Assembly: GCF_000419445.1 (NCBI RefSeq)
Contig: NZ_AULK01000001.1
Span: 806,001-870,000, forward strand
Origin: Gryllotalpicola ginsengisoli DSM 22003
GTDB taxonomy: Bacteria > Actinomycetota > Actinomycetes > Actinomycetales > Microbacteriaceae
Direction: 5' to 3'
DNA: 64,000 nucleotides
This document shows positions 44,946 through 53,348 of the stretch, piece after piece. Every line of letters starts with the position of its first letter. The stretch's first letter is position 1. Both the position numbers and the translations under genes were made by a program. A model generated the notes under the pieces. The model was not told where the DNA came from. It saw only the letters and a program-made list of their open reading frames with translations, and searched no databases.

Positions 44946-46058
44946 ATGCGCAAGAAGTACATGCTCGGCGTCGCCGCGGTCGCGGCCGCGGCCGCGCTGG
45001 CCCTGACCGGCTGCTCGACCGGCCGCACCGACGCCGGTTCGGACTCCGGTTCCGGCTCGTCCATCCCGAAGGGCTCGCTGATCGGCGTGGCCCTCCCCGC
45101 CAAGACTTCGCAGAACTGGGTGCTCGCCGGTGACGACTTCAAGAAGTCGATCGCGAAGGCCGGCTTCAAGTCGATCATCCAGTACGCGGACGCCACCAGC
45201 CCCGTGCCCAGCCAGCAGTCCGAGATCAACAGCATGATCACGAAGGGCGCGAAGGCCATCATCATCGGCGCAGCCGATGGATCGCAGCTGGGCACGCAGG
45301 TGGCCGCGGCGAAGAAGGCGGGCGCCGTCGTCATCGCCTGGGACCGCAACATCCTGAACACCAAGAACGTCGACTACTACGTCGCCTTCAACAACTTCCA
45401 CGTCGGCGAGCTGCAGGGCCAGGCCCTGCTCGACGGCCTCAAGAAAGAGAAGGGCGACGGGCCCTACAACATCGAGGTGTTCGCCGGCTCCCCGGACGAC
45501 GCCAACGCCAAGGTGTTCTTCGACGGCGCGATGAGCGTGCTGCAGCCGAAGATCGACGACGGCACCCTCAAGGTCGTCTCCGGTCAGACCACGTTCCAGA
45601 AGGCGGTCACCCAGGGCTGGCTGGCGCAGAACGCGCAGAAGCGCATGACCGACCTGATCACCGCCAACTACGCGAAGGGCACCAAGCTCGACGGCGTGCT
45701 GTCGCCGAACGACACCCTGGCCCGCGCCATCCTGCAGGCCACCAAGTCGGCCGGCCTGCCCAACCCGGTCGTGACCGGTCAGGACTCGGAGACCGACTCG
45801 ATCCCGCTGATCATGAACGGCACCCAGTACTCGACGATCTACAAGGACACCCAGAAGGAGGCGCAGGCCGCCATCGACCTGGTGTCGACCCTGAGCAAGG
45901 GTGAGAAGCCCAAGACCGTCGACGACAAGAACAACAACAACGGCGTCTTCAACGTGCCGGCCATCGAGCTCACCCCCGTGCTCGTGACCAAGGAGAACGC
46001 CGTCGAGGCGTACAAGAACAACGCCACGCTGGAGAAGCTGGCCAAGGCCGGCGAGTAG
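44946..46058 (+). CDS. chvE: Monosaccharide-binding lipoprotein (ChvE type)
   Basis: This 370-residue exported sugar-binding protein has a signal peptide with lipobox LTGC (Cys23) and a short Ser/Gly linker. A periplasmic-binding fold of the ChvE group follows, with GVALPAKTSQNWVLAGDDFK, IIIGAADGSQLGTQV and VLSPNDTLARAI as conserved segments. It presents aldoses to MmsB. AAAAGG precedes the ATG by 7 bases. It is the last gene of the operon, 79 bp after mmsB, and is followed by a perfect 15-bp terminator. In Agrobacterium ChvE also feeds a sensor; no such partner is present here. Confidence 0.93.
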   Translation: MRKKYMLGVAAVAAAAALALTGCSTGRTDAGSDSGSGSSIPKGSLIGVALPAKTSQNWVLAGDDFKKSIAKAGFKSIIQYADATSPVPSQQSEINSMITKGAKAIIIGAADGSQLGTQVAAAKKAGAVVIAWDRNILNTKNVDYYVAFNNFHVGELQGQALLDGLKKEKGDGPYNIEVFAGSPDDANAKVFFDGAMSVLQPKIDDGTLKVVSGQTTFQKAVTQGWLAQNAQKRMTDLITANYAKGTKLDGVLSPNDTLARAILQATKSAGLPNPVVTGQDSETDSIPLIMNGTQYSTIYKDTQKEAQAAIDLVSTLSKGEKPKTVDDKNNNNGVFNVPAIELTPVLVTKENAVEAYKNNATLEKLAKAGE

Positions 46059-46081
46059 CCCGGCAGCTGCGGCCGCCGTGC

Positions 46082-46115
46082 TGAGGCCCCGAGCGCCCTC
46101 GCGCTCGGGGCCTCA
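46082..46115. terminator. Bidirectional terminator after chvE
   Basis: TGAGGCCCCGAGCGC (46082-46096) pairs perfectly with 46101-46115 around the loop CCTC. The right arm ends in the stop codon of the convergent DinB gene. Confidence 0.88.
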
Positions 46116-46709
46116 CTCCGTGCGGCCCGGCCCCGCCTGCTCGGCGACGACTTTCAGCCGGCTCACGTAGTCCGCCCACCACGCCGCGTCCTGCTCCGGC
46201 AGGTTGGAGACCGCCGGCGACAAGCCCGCCTGCCCGTCGAGGCCCTCGCGCACGATGTCGGCGTGACCGGCGTGGCGGGCGGTCTCTTGGACGACGTGCA
46301 CGAGGACCCGGCGCAGCGTCGCGTGCCCGCGCTCCGGCCCCCACCACGGCACGAAGCCGGCGGCGTCGAGCGAGAGGGCCGCGACCGCGGCATCCGTGTT
46401 CGCCCAGGCGCGGCGGTAGAAGCCGACGATGTCATCCCTCGACTCGTCGGCCGTCGCCCACATGTCGGCGTTGACCTCGGCCTCGTCGAGATCGCGGAAC
46501 AGGGGGTCGTCGACGGGTCGGTCGAAGACCTGGCCGAAGTATCCGTACTCGACGTGGGCGAGGTGCTTGACCAGGCCGAGCAGGTTCGTGCCGGTCGGGG
46601 TGGCCGGCCAGCGCGCCTCGCGCTCGGTGAGCCCGTCGAGCTTCCACACCATCGCGTCGCGGTGCCGCTGCAGGTAGTGCAGCAGCATCGCCTTCTCGTC
46701 GTCGTCCAT
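46113..46709 (-). CDS. DinB-family protein (DUF664)
   Basis: This 198-residue four-helix-bundle protein of the DinB/YfiT-like superfamily has three likely metal ligands: a His in LVKHLAHVEYGYFG (about 50) and two in the HVVQETARHAGHADIVRE stretch (about 138-155). Actinobacterial DUF664 members act as mycothiol-dependent transferases or isomerases, so a thiol-transfer or detoxification role is inferred. The start ATG is preceded at 7 bases by TAGCGT, indicating a leaderless mRNA. The stop codon is inside the chvE terminator stem. A methyltransferase gene follows on the same strand upstream. Confidence 0.85.
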   Translation of the reverse strand: MDDDEKAMLLHYLQRHRDAMVWKLDGLTEREARWPATPTGTNLLGLVKHLAHVEYGYFGQVFDRPVDDPLFRDLDEAEVNADMWATADESRDDIVGFYRRAWANTDAAVAALSLDAAGFVPWWGPERGHATLRRVLVHVVQETARHAGHADIVREGLDGQAGLSPAVSNLPEQDAAWWADYVSRLKVVAEQAGPGRTE

Positions 46710-46722
46710 GGGCGGAACGCTA
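46710..46722 (-). promoter_or_regulatory. Leaderless -10 element of the DinB gene
   Basis: TAGCGT (46717-46722, minus strand) ends 7 bases before the ATG at 46709. Confidence 0.5.
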
Positions 46723-46769
46723 GTGCCCGCCGCGGCCCGCGGCGAGCGCCGGGGCGCTCCGAGCGCCGC

Positions 46770-47513
46770 TCAGTCCTCGGCGCCCTCGACCGCGCGGGCG
46801 ATGAACACGTATTCGCGGCCCGGCCGGTCCGGCGCGTCTCGCACCTCGAGCACCTCGAAGCCGGCGGCGGCGAGCGACGCCTCGAGCTCCTCCCGAGTGC
46901 GCCAGCGCAGCGTCTCCTCGACCACGAGCGTGGTGCCGTCGTCGAACGCGTTCGTCGAGCGGAAGGTCACGAGCGGCCCGGCGACCTCGAGCACCTCGTT
47001 CCACGCCTCCACGTGCCCGTAGCCCTCGACCTCGGCGCTCACCCGGGTGCGCTCGGGCGTCCACTCCTCCCACGCGCGCCGCTCCGGCCGACGCGACTCG
47101 AAGACGAGCACGCCGCCCGGCACGAGCGCCTCGCGGATCCCCCGCAGCGTCGCCTCCCACTCGGCGTCGTCGAGGAACACCTGCGCCACGTTCGCCGTCA
47201 TGGTGGCGAGTTCGACCGACAGCGCCGGCAGCGTGGTCGCGTCGCCGACGATCCACTCGACGGCGTCGGCGCCGGGCTTGTGGCGGGCGAGGTCGACGGA
47301 TGCCTCGTCCGGGTCCACCGCGACGACGCGGATGCCCCGCCCGGCCAGCATCAGGGCGAAGGTGCCGGTTCCGCACCCCACGTCGAGCACGCGGCGCGCG
47401 CGGAACTCGGCGACGATGTCGGCGTAGACCTCGAGATCGGACCGGTCGGGGTCGAGCGGGTCGTAGACGGCGGCGAGTCGGGCCCTATGGTCACTGTCCA
47501 GGTCGTCAGGCAC
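46770..47513 (-). CDS. Class I SAM-dependent methyltransferase
   Basis: This 247-residue protein has the SAM-binding motif LDVGCGTGTFALML (about 43-56), the acidic end of strand beta-2 in VVAVDPDEASVD and a post-motif VLVFESRRPER. It belongs to the broad Methyltransf_11/25 group; the substrate cannot be told. A YycE/UbiE-like small-molecule target is possible. A TAACGT hexamer ends 6 bases before the GTG start. It diverges from a second, unrelated methyltransferase gene, with only 57 bp between the starts and both apparently leaderless. Confidence 0.85.
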   Translation of the reverse strand: MPDDLDSDHRARLAAVYDPLDPDRSDLEVYADIVAEFRARRVLDVGCGTGTFALMLAGRGIRVVAVDPDEASVDLARHKPGADAVEWIVGDATTLPALSVELATMTANVAQVFLDDAEWEATLRGIREALVPGGVLVFESRRPERRAWEEWTPERTRVSAEVEGYGHVEAWNEVLEVAGPLVTFRSTNAFDDGTTLVVEETLRWRTREELEASLAAAGFEVLEVRDAPDRPGREYVFIARAVEGAED

Positions 47514-47525
47514 GGATCGACGTTA
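47514..47525 (-). promoter_or_regulatory. Leaderless -10 element of the minus-strand methyltransferase gene
   Basis: TAACGT (47520-47525, minus strand) ends 6 bases before the GTG at 47513. Confidence 0.5.
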
Positions 47526-47558
47526 ACGGAAGTCGGCGCTGTCACGCCAGAGCGCGGA

Positions 47559-47570
47559 TACGCTCGCAGC
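47559..47570 (+). promoter_or_regulatory. Leaderless -10 element of the plus-strand methyltransferase gene
   Basis: TACGCT (47559-47564) ends 6 bases before the ATG at 47571. Confidence 0.5.
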
Positions 47571-48419
47571 ATGTCGCACGGCGAACACGTCGAGGTCAAC
47601 CGGCTCAACTGGGACGAACGGGTGGCGGGGCACCTGGTGGCCTACGACGCCGACGGCTTCGCCGCCGACCCCACACGGCTGTCGACCGTGGTGCGCGACG
47701 ATCTCGCGCTGATGGCCCCGCACCTGCCCGCCGGCTCGATCGCCGGGCTGTCCCTCCTGCACCTGCAGTGCCACATCGGCACCGACACGCTGAGCTGGGC
47801 GCGGCTCGGCGCGCGGGTGACCGGCGTGGACTTCTCCGGCGCGGCCATCGCCGCGGCGCGCGAGCTCGCCGGGAGGGCCGGGCTCGACGCGGCATTCGTG
47901 CACAGCACGGTCGACGAGGCCGGCGACGCGGTGGGCGAGCGGTTCGACGTGGTCTACACGAGCATCGGGGCGCTCGTGTGGCTGCCGGATCTCGCGGCGT
48001 GGGCGCGCAGCATTCGATCTCTGTTGAAACCGGGCGGGTTGTTCTACGTGCGCGACGCGCATCCGATGCTGACGGCGCTCGACGACCAGCGCGACGACGA
48101 GCTGCTCGTCGTGCGGTACCCCTACTTCGGCACGGGCGGCGCGCAGCGCTTCGACGAGGACTTCAGCTACATCGGCGACGCGCGACTGCGCAATACGACG
48201 ACGTACCAGTGGCCGCATCCGCTCTCGGAGATCGTCGGCGCGCTGCTCGGCGCGGGCCTCGCGATCGAGGGGTTCGGCGAGCAGGACACGCTGCCGTGGC
48301 GGTATCTGCCGTGGATGGTGGAGCTCACCGACTCGCACGGCGTGCCCGACGGCCGCTGGGTGCTGCCGGAGGGGCGGGACCGGGTGCCGCTAACCTTCTC
48401 GATCGCGGCGCGCGGCTGA
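47571..48419 (+). CDS. Class I SAM-dependent methyltransferase (second)
   Basis: This 282-residue protein begins with a helix rich in Asn, Trp and Asp (VNRLNWDERVAGH), common in this methyltransferase group. A variant SAM motif LLHLQCHIGTDTLSWARLG (about 63-81) has Cys-His in place of the usual GxGxG core, then VTGVDFSGAAIAAARELA. The group resembles the actinobacterial enzymes annotated only as class I SAM-dependent methyltransferase; no substrate is known. It is unrelated in sequence to the divergent neighbour. It ends 2 bp from the convergent DUF929 gene. A TACGCT element lies 6 bases before its ATG. Confidence 0.85.
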   Translation: MSHGEHVEVNRLNWDERVAGHLVAYDADGFAADPTRLSTVVRDDLALMAPHLPAGSIAGLSLLHLQCHIGTDTLSWARLGARVTGVDFSGAAIAAARELAGRAGLDAAFVHSTVDEAGDAVGERFDVVYTSIGALVWLPDLAAWARSIRSLLKPGGLFYVRDAHPMLTALDDQRDDELLVVRYPYFGTGGAQRFDEDFSYIGDARLRNTTTYQWPHPLSEIVGALLGAGLAIEGFGEQDTLPWRYLPWMVELTDSHGVPDGRWVLPEGRDRVPLTFSIAARG

Positions 48420-48421
48420 GG

Positions 48422-49294
48422 CTACTCGGCCGCCTTCATCGCCGCCGCGGCCGCCTTCACGCCCGACGAGCCGCACACCGCGGCGGGCGTGTCGCCGGTG
48501 GCCGCACAGATCGCGACCGTCAGCGTGTTGGCGGTGCCGATCACCGCCTTGGCGATCGCCGAGTCGGGGTCGTCGAGCGCGGCGGCGATCTGCGCGTGCG
48601 TCTTGCCCTGCAGCAGCGACGGGTCGTACTGCGCGCCGTGCAGCAGGTAGACGCCGCCGATGTCGACGAAGGGGATGGTGCCCTTCTGGTCGGTGTACGG
48701 CGGCGCGTCGTAGGTGTCGACGATCTTCTGCTCGGCGCCGGTGAGCGAGTCGAGCGGGTTGCGGTCGCGATCGACGGTCTCCTTGCCGGTGAACGAGAGG
48801 TAGTCGCTCGTGAAGCTCGCCCCGTGGAAGTCCAGCGTCGCCGTGTTCGGATCCGTGTCGCTGGACGAGGAAGTGGTCGTGCCGAGGTCGTGCAGGTCGC
48901 CGAAGCGCTCGAGGGCGACCGCGAGGCCCCAGCGCTCGGCGGCGCAGTAGGGGCAGAACTCGCCGCCGACGTAGAGCACCTCGGGCTTGCCGTCGGAGGT
49001 GAGCGCGGGTGCGTCGCTGAGCGGCGTCGGGGCGGCCTGCGCGGTTCCCACCCCGACCTGGTCGAAGACGGATGCCGGCACGTCGGCGACGTCGCGGGCG
49101 ACGGCGGCCGCCGCGGGAGTGCCGGTGGCGGTGGCCGTGGCGGTCGGGGTCGCGCCGGACGCGCTGCCGGTGGTGCCGGACCTCTGGCTCAGCGAGAGCA
49201 CGAGGGCCGCGGCGACGGCGAGCACGATGACGCCGACGACGATCTGGAGCACGGTGCGGCGCCGGCGGGAGGCGCGGGAGAGGGCTTGGGCCAC
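48422..49294 (-). CDS. DUF929 thioredoxin-like membrane-anchored protein
   Basis: This 290-residue protein is anchored by an N-terminal helix (about 15-37), followed by a Thr/Ala-rich linker (about 38-70) and an extracytoplasmic DUF929 domain. GGEFCPYCAAERW (about 110-122) gives a CxxC redox pair in thioredoxin-like context. TIPFVDIGGVYLLHGAQYD carries the cis-proline expected of that fold, and two more cysteines lie near the end (AICAATGDTPAAVCG). It probably makes or shuffles disulfides outside the membrane. GTG 49294 is the only sensible start; a weak AATACT hexamer lies 6 bases upstream. No DsbB or VKOR partner gene is nearby. Confidence 0.83.
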   Translation of the reverse strand: MAQALSRASRRRRTVLQIVVGVIVLAVAAALVLSLSQRSGTTGSASGATPTATATATGTPAAAAVARDVADVPASVFDQVGVGTAQAAPTPLSDAPALTSDGKPEVLYVGGEFCPYCAAERWGLAVALERFGDLHDLGTTTSSSSDTDPNTATLDFHGASFTSDYLSFTGKETVDRDRNPLDSLTGAEQKIVDTYDAPPYTDQKGTIPFVDIGGVYLLHGAQYDPSLLQGKTHAQIAAALDDPDSAIAKAVIGTANTLTVAICAATGDTPAAVCGSSGVKAAAAAMKAAE

Positions 49295-49391
49295 TCCCCC
49301 AGTATTCCCAATCGCGCGGTATTGCGAGTCGCGTCGCCTCTCGACTCGCGCGGCGCGGCCCGAGCCCCCGACGGCGCGGCCGCCGGGCCGG

Positions 49392-50057
49392 CTACTGCTT
49401 CGAGACCAGCTCGTTCGCGCGCCGGCGGGCCCGACGGCACAGTTCCGCCGAGACCGGGTCGTCGGCGCCGTCGAGGTCGCGGGCGAACAGCTCGCTGTCG
49501 CGGTGCTCGCCGAGGGCATCCTGCACGGCCTCGCCCGCCGCCGCCTTCTCCAGGTCGCCGTAGGCCTCGGCGAGGTAGCGCAGGGCGCGCGCGGCCTTGC
49601 GTGCGGCGTGTAGCACGGCGAGTTCGTCGACGGATGCCGCGGGCTCCCGCACCTCCTCGAGCGCACGCCGCAGCTTGCCGTAGCCCGGCCCGTCGAGGAA
49701 CCCGACGACGCGCCCGTGCGCTGCCGCGTACTCGCGCCGCACCTCGTCGACGAGTCTGCGGCGGGCATCGGCCTTGCCGCGGGTGCGGCCGAGTTCGCGA
49801 AGCATCCGCTCGGCCAGCGCGGCGCGCACCTCGAGGTCGCGGGCCGCGCCGAGCCGGTGCCCGTAGCGCCGCAGCTGCTTCTGCGCCCGCGCGGATGCCT
49901 CGCCCGGCACGAGCGGCAGCACGACGCGCAGGCGGCGGGTGGCGGTGCGCGCCTTGTGCACCGCGTCGGGTTCGTCGCGGCGCACGGGTTCCTCGAGGGC
50001 GAGCAGGGTTTCAATGACGCCGTCGATCCAGGTGGCGACGTCGCTGCGGGTGGCCAT
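49392..50057 (-). CDS. CHAD-domain protein
   Basis: This 221-residue soluble helical protein consists of a CHAD domain alone. Conserved histidines and basic residues are seen in VHKARTATRRLRVVLPLV (about 33-50), YGHRLGAARDLEVR (about 65-78) and LHAARKAARALRYLAEAY (about 148-166). CHAD domains bind inorganic polyphosphate and are often fused to or beside a CYTH triphosphatase, which is absent here. Arg and Ala are very frequent, in keeping with polyanion binding. The start is supported by TACGTT ending 6 bases before the ATG. Confidence 0.9.
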   Translation of the reverse strand: MATRSDVATWIDGVIETLLALEEPVRRDEPDAVHKARTATRRLRVVLPLVPGEASARAQKQLRRYGHRLGAARDLEVRAALAERMLRELGRTRGKADARRRLVDEVRREYAAAHGRVVGFLDGPGYGKLRRALEEVREPAASVDELAVLHAARKAARALRYLAEAYGDLEKAAAGEAVQDALGEHRDSELFARDLDGADDPVSAELCRRARRRANELVSKQ

Positions 50058-50069
50058 GTGGGGAACGTA
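50058..50069 (-). promoter_or_regulatory. Leaderless -10 element of the CHAD gene
   Basis: TACGTT (50064-50069, minus strand) ends 6 bases before the ATG at 50057. Confidence 0.5.
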
Positions 50070-50158
50070 CCCGGGTCGGGGTGGTGCCGGCAGCGGCGTT
50101 GGTCGGGACGGAGGCGCGCCTGCCTCCGCCGAGGGCCTTCGTCAAACGGGTGCCCGCG

Positions 50159-50458
50159 TCAGCGCCGGGATGCGCCGCCGACCGACAGCTCGACGTCGAC
50201 CACGTCGCCGACGTCGACGCCCTCGGCGCGCTGCACGGCGACCTTGACGGGCAGCAGGTACGCGCCGTCTTTGGGGAACAGCGCCGTGTAGAAGTCGGTG
50301 CCGCCGATGCGCGCGTTCACCGGGATCGCACCCCAGCCGTAGGTCACCATCGGCGCGACGGCGGCGATGTCGTCGCTCTCCGCCTCGGGGATGCGCACGA
50401 AGAGGAACGGCGCCGGCCCGCGCCAGTAGATGATCTCGCCGCTGAAGCGCAGTTCCAT
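50159..50458 (-). CDS. DUF1905 protein
   Basis: This 99-residue beta-rich protein matches the DUF1905 barrel: MELRFSGEIIYWRGPAPFLF at the start, then GWGAIPVNARIGGTDFYTAL and YLLPVKVAVQRAEGVDVGD. Family members are sometimes fused to a YdeI-type domain; here it stands alone. Function is unknown. A TAGGGT hexamer lies 7 bases before the ATG. A family 2 palindrome in the divergent intergenic region separates it from the TfoX-like gene. Confidence 0.82.
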   Translation of the reverse strand: MELRFSGEIIYWRGPAPFLFVRIPEAESDDIAAVAPMVTYGWGAIPVNARIGGTDFYTALFPKDGAYLLPVKVAVQRAEGVDVGDVVDVELSVGGASRR

Positions 50459-50471
50459 GGGGAGTGACCCT
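50459..50471 (-). promoter_or_regulatory. Leaderless -10 element of the DUF1905 gene
   Basis: TAGGGT (50466-50471, minus strand) ends 7 bases before the ATG at 50458. Confidence 0.45.
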
Positions 50472-50523
50472 AGCCCGGGGCGCGGGCGGCGGCGAGGCGG
50501 GCGGGGCCGTGGGCTGGCGGCGC

Positions 50524-50591
50524 GGGCACAAACGGAACGATCGGGCACGGTTTCCGTGCATCCGTTGTGCCCGATCGTGACGTCTGCGCCC
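50524..50591. repeat. Dispersed palindrome, family 2 (long form)
   Basis: It shares GGGCACAAACG and CGATCGGGCAC with the element at 3653. The inverted arms are 50524-50548 and 50566-50591 with several mismatches. It lies between divergent genes, so it is not simply a terminator. Confidence 0.7.
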
Positions 50592-50626
50592 TGGCGGCGG
50601 CGCCCCGGCGGCAGCACACTGATCGG

Positions 50627-50965
50627 GTGAGCACGGACGCCGCGGCCGAGGAGCAGCTCGCGCTGCTCGTCGCCCTCTTCGCGACGCGCCCCGGCGTCAC
50701 CCCGCCCGACCCGGCGAAGCGGTCGTTCGGTGCCAACTCGCTGCGGGTCGACGGCAAGATCTTCGCCCTGGTGCCCAAGTTCGGCGGGCTCACCTTCAAG
50801 CTGCCGCGGGAGACGGTCGCCGAGCTCGTCGGGGCCGGCGAGGGCGTGCGCTTCGACCCGACGCGCAGCCGGCCGCTCAAGGAGTGGTTCGTGCTCTCTC
50901 CCGAGTCCGCGCTCGACCCGGTCGAGCTCGCCGAGGCGGCGTTCGCGTACGTGCGGGACGTCTGA
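50627..50965 (+). CDS. TfoX/YjbR-like small protein
   Basis: This 112-residue soluble protein resembles the TfoX/Sxy N-terminal or MmcQ/YjbR fold: FGANSLRVDGKIFALVPKFGGLTFKL followed by VRFDPTRSRPLKEWFVLSP. These folds are small DNA-binding-like domains, and in most bacteria their role is unknown. A competence function should not be assumed. GTG 50627 is chosen for the family length; a weak CACACT hexamer lies 6 bases before it. It is apparently monocistronic. Confidence 0.7.
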   Translation: MSTDAAAEEQLALLVALFATRPGVTPPDPAKRSFGANSLRVDGKIFALVPKFGGLTFKLPRETVAELVGAGEGVRFDPTRSRPLKEWFVLSPESALDPVELAEAAFAYVRDV

Positions 50966-51052
50966 TGAGGCGGTCAGGCACCAGCACGCAGGATCACTGC
51001 GGTGCAGGCCAGGCGGAGCAGGATTCGCGAAGCGATCTCCGGAGACCCGGTA

Positions 51053-51352
51053 TCAGTGCTGCTGGAGCTCGTCACCCGTATCGAAGTAGGTCGAAAGGTA
51101 TCTCTGGGGATCAAGGTCGCTCGTACGCATGAGTGAGAACACCTCCGTGCCGTCCCCGATGCGCTCCTGGAAAAGCGCATACGCCTGGTGAAGGTCGAGA
51201 ACGACGCCGGAGCCGACCTCGGCGGCATACTCGTGTGCCTCGGTTTCCGCGCGCTTCAACGCGGAGTCGAATCCGGGCGCCGAGAATAGGACGATCCGCT
51301 CCTCGAAGACATCGTCGAACTTGATGACGCTACGAACTGCGAACCATCCCAT
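51053..51352 (-). CDS. Small DUF4288-like protein of lower GC content
   Basis: This 99-residue protein begins MGWFAVRSVIKFDDVFEERI and continues with LFSAPGFDSALKRAETEAHE, the pattern I associate with DUF4288 (conserved Trp/Tyr-Phe-Ala-Val start, EERI motif, then a helix). Residues ISL-like catalytic motifs are lacking and function is unknown. An upstream GTG at 51400 would add 16 residues. The gene and its flanks (about 50970-51450) use more A/T at third codon positions than their neighbours and have no clear promoter or ribosome site, which suggests relatively recent acquisition. Confidence 0.6.
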   Translation of the reverse strand: MGWFAVRSVIKFDDVFEERIVLFSAPGFDSALKRAETEAHEYAAEVGSGVVLDLHQAYALFQERIGDGTEVFSLMRTSDLDPQRYLSTYFDTGDELQQH

Positions 51353-51453
51353 TGCTGCATCATCGCGGATGTATGAGTGACGGCGGACGAAGCGCCCCAC
51401 GGCGCAGGTTCTTGCGCAAGACGTGAGCCCCTGATGCGATCTACAGCCCAGCC

Positions 51454-52530
<1,077 letters not shown>

Positions 52531-52544
52531 GTGTGACGAGTTTA
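52531..52544 (-). promoter_or_regulatory. -10 element of ychF
   Basis: TAAACT (52539-52544, minus strand) ends 8 bases before the GTG at 52530, giving a leaderless or nearly leaderless mRNA. Confidence 0.45.
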
Positions 52545-52571
52545 CGGGGCGGATGCCGGGCAGCCGGCCGA

Positions 52572-52610
52572 GGTCTCGATACGGCGCTGCGCGCCTACTC
52601 GACCAGCGGA
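52572..52610. repeat. Dispersed palindromic repeat, family 1
   Basis: GGTCTCGATACGGCGCTGCG runs through GCGCC to TACTCGACCAGCGGA, a near-complete unit matching the one at 947-978. It lies between the divergent ychF and exonuclease genes. Confidence 0.75.
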
Positions 52611-52682
52611 AGTCAGGCCCTGCGGAACGGAAACGCCGCACCCGGTCACGGCGCCGTCAGGTGCCCGTGCGAACATGACCGC

Positions 52683-53267
52683 GTGCCCCTGGACTTCACC
52701 GCCATCGACTTCGAGACCGCGAACTCCTCCAGCGCATCCGCCTGCAGCGTCGGCCTCGTCAAGGTGCGCGGCGGCAAGGTGGTCGACCGGGCCTACTGGC
52801 TGATCCGGCCACCGGCCGGGCACGACGAGTTCCTCGAGTGGAACATCCGCATCCACGGCATCCGCGCCGCCGACGTGTACGGCGCCGCGACCTGGGCCGA
52901 GCAGCTGCCCGACCTGGTCGCCTTCGCCGACGGCGACGCGTTCGTGGCGCACAACGCCGGCTTCGACATGGGCGTGATCCGCGGCGCGTGCACCGCCACC
53001 GGGCTCGAGGTGCCGGTCGCCGATTACGTGTGCAGCCTGCAGGTCGCCCGCAAGACCTACCACCTCGATTCCTACCGCTTGCCGAGCGCCGCGATGGCCG
53101 CCGGCTTCGAGGACTTCGAGCACCACAACGCCGCCGCCGACGCCGAGGCCTGCGCGGCGATCATGGTGCACGCCGCCCGGCGCCACGGGGTCGACGACAT
53201 CATCGGGCTGGCCCGCGCCTGCGCCATCAAGGTGGGCAAGCTCGGCGCGGTGCGGGCCGCCGCCTGA
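52683..53267 (+). CDS. DEDDh 3'-5' exonuclease (DnaQ/PolC epsilon-like)
   Basis: This 194-residue protein has the exonuclease motifs Exo I FTAIDFETAN (Asp and Glu), Exo II VAHNAGFDMGVI (Asp) and Exo III HHNAAADAEA (His and Asp). These residues bind the two catalytic metals that remove 3' nucleotides. It is close to the free-standing epsilon-like proteins of actinobacteria, distinct from a polymerase subunit fusion. The likely role is in DNA repair or RNA trimming. GTG 52683 gives the family start PLDFTAIDFET. rmuC, another DNA-metabolism gene, follows on the same strand after 81 bp. Confidence 0.9.
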   Translation: MPLDFTAIDFETANSSSASACSVGLVKVRGGKVVDRAYWLIRPPAGHDEFLEWNIRIHGIRAADVYGAATWAEQLPDLVAFADGDAFVAHNAGFDMGVIRGACTATGLEVPVADYVCSLQVARKTYHLDSYRLPSAAMAAGFEDFEHHNAAADAEACAAIMVHAARRHGVDDIIGLARACAIKVGKLGAVRAAA

Positions 53268-53348
53268 CCCTCGGCCCGCGGAACCGGACCGTGGGCCCGC
53301 CCAGCCCGCCTCACGACCGATGTCGGCGGTCGCCCGCAGACTGAGGGC

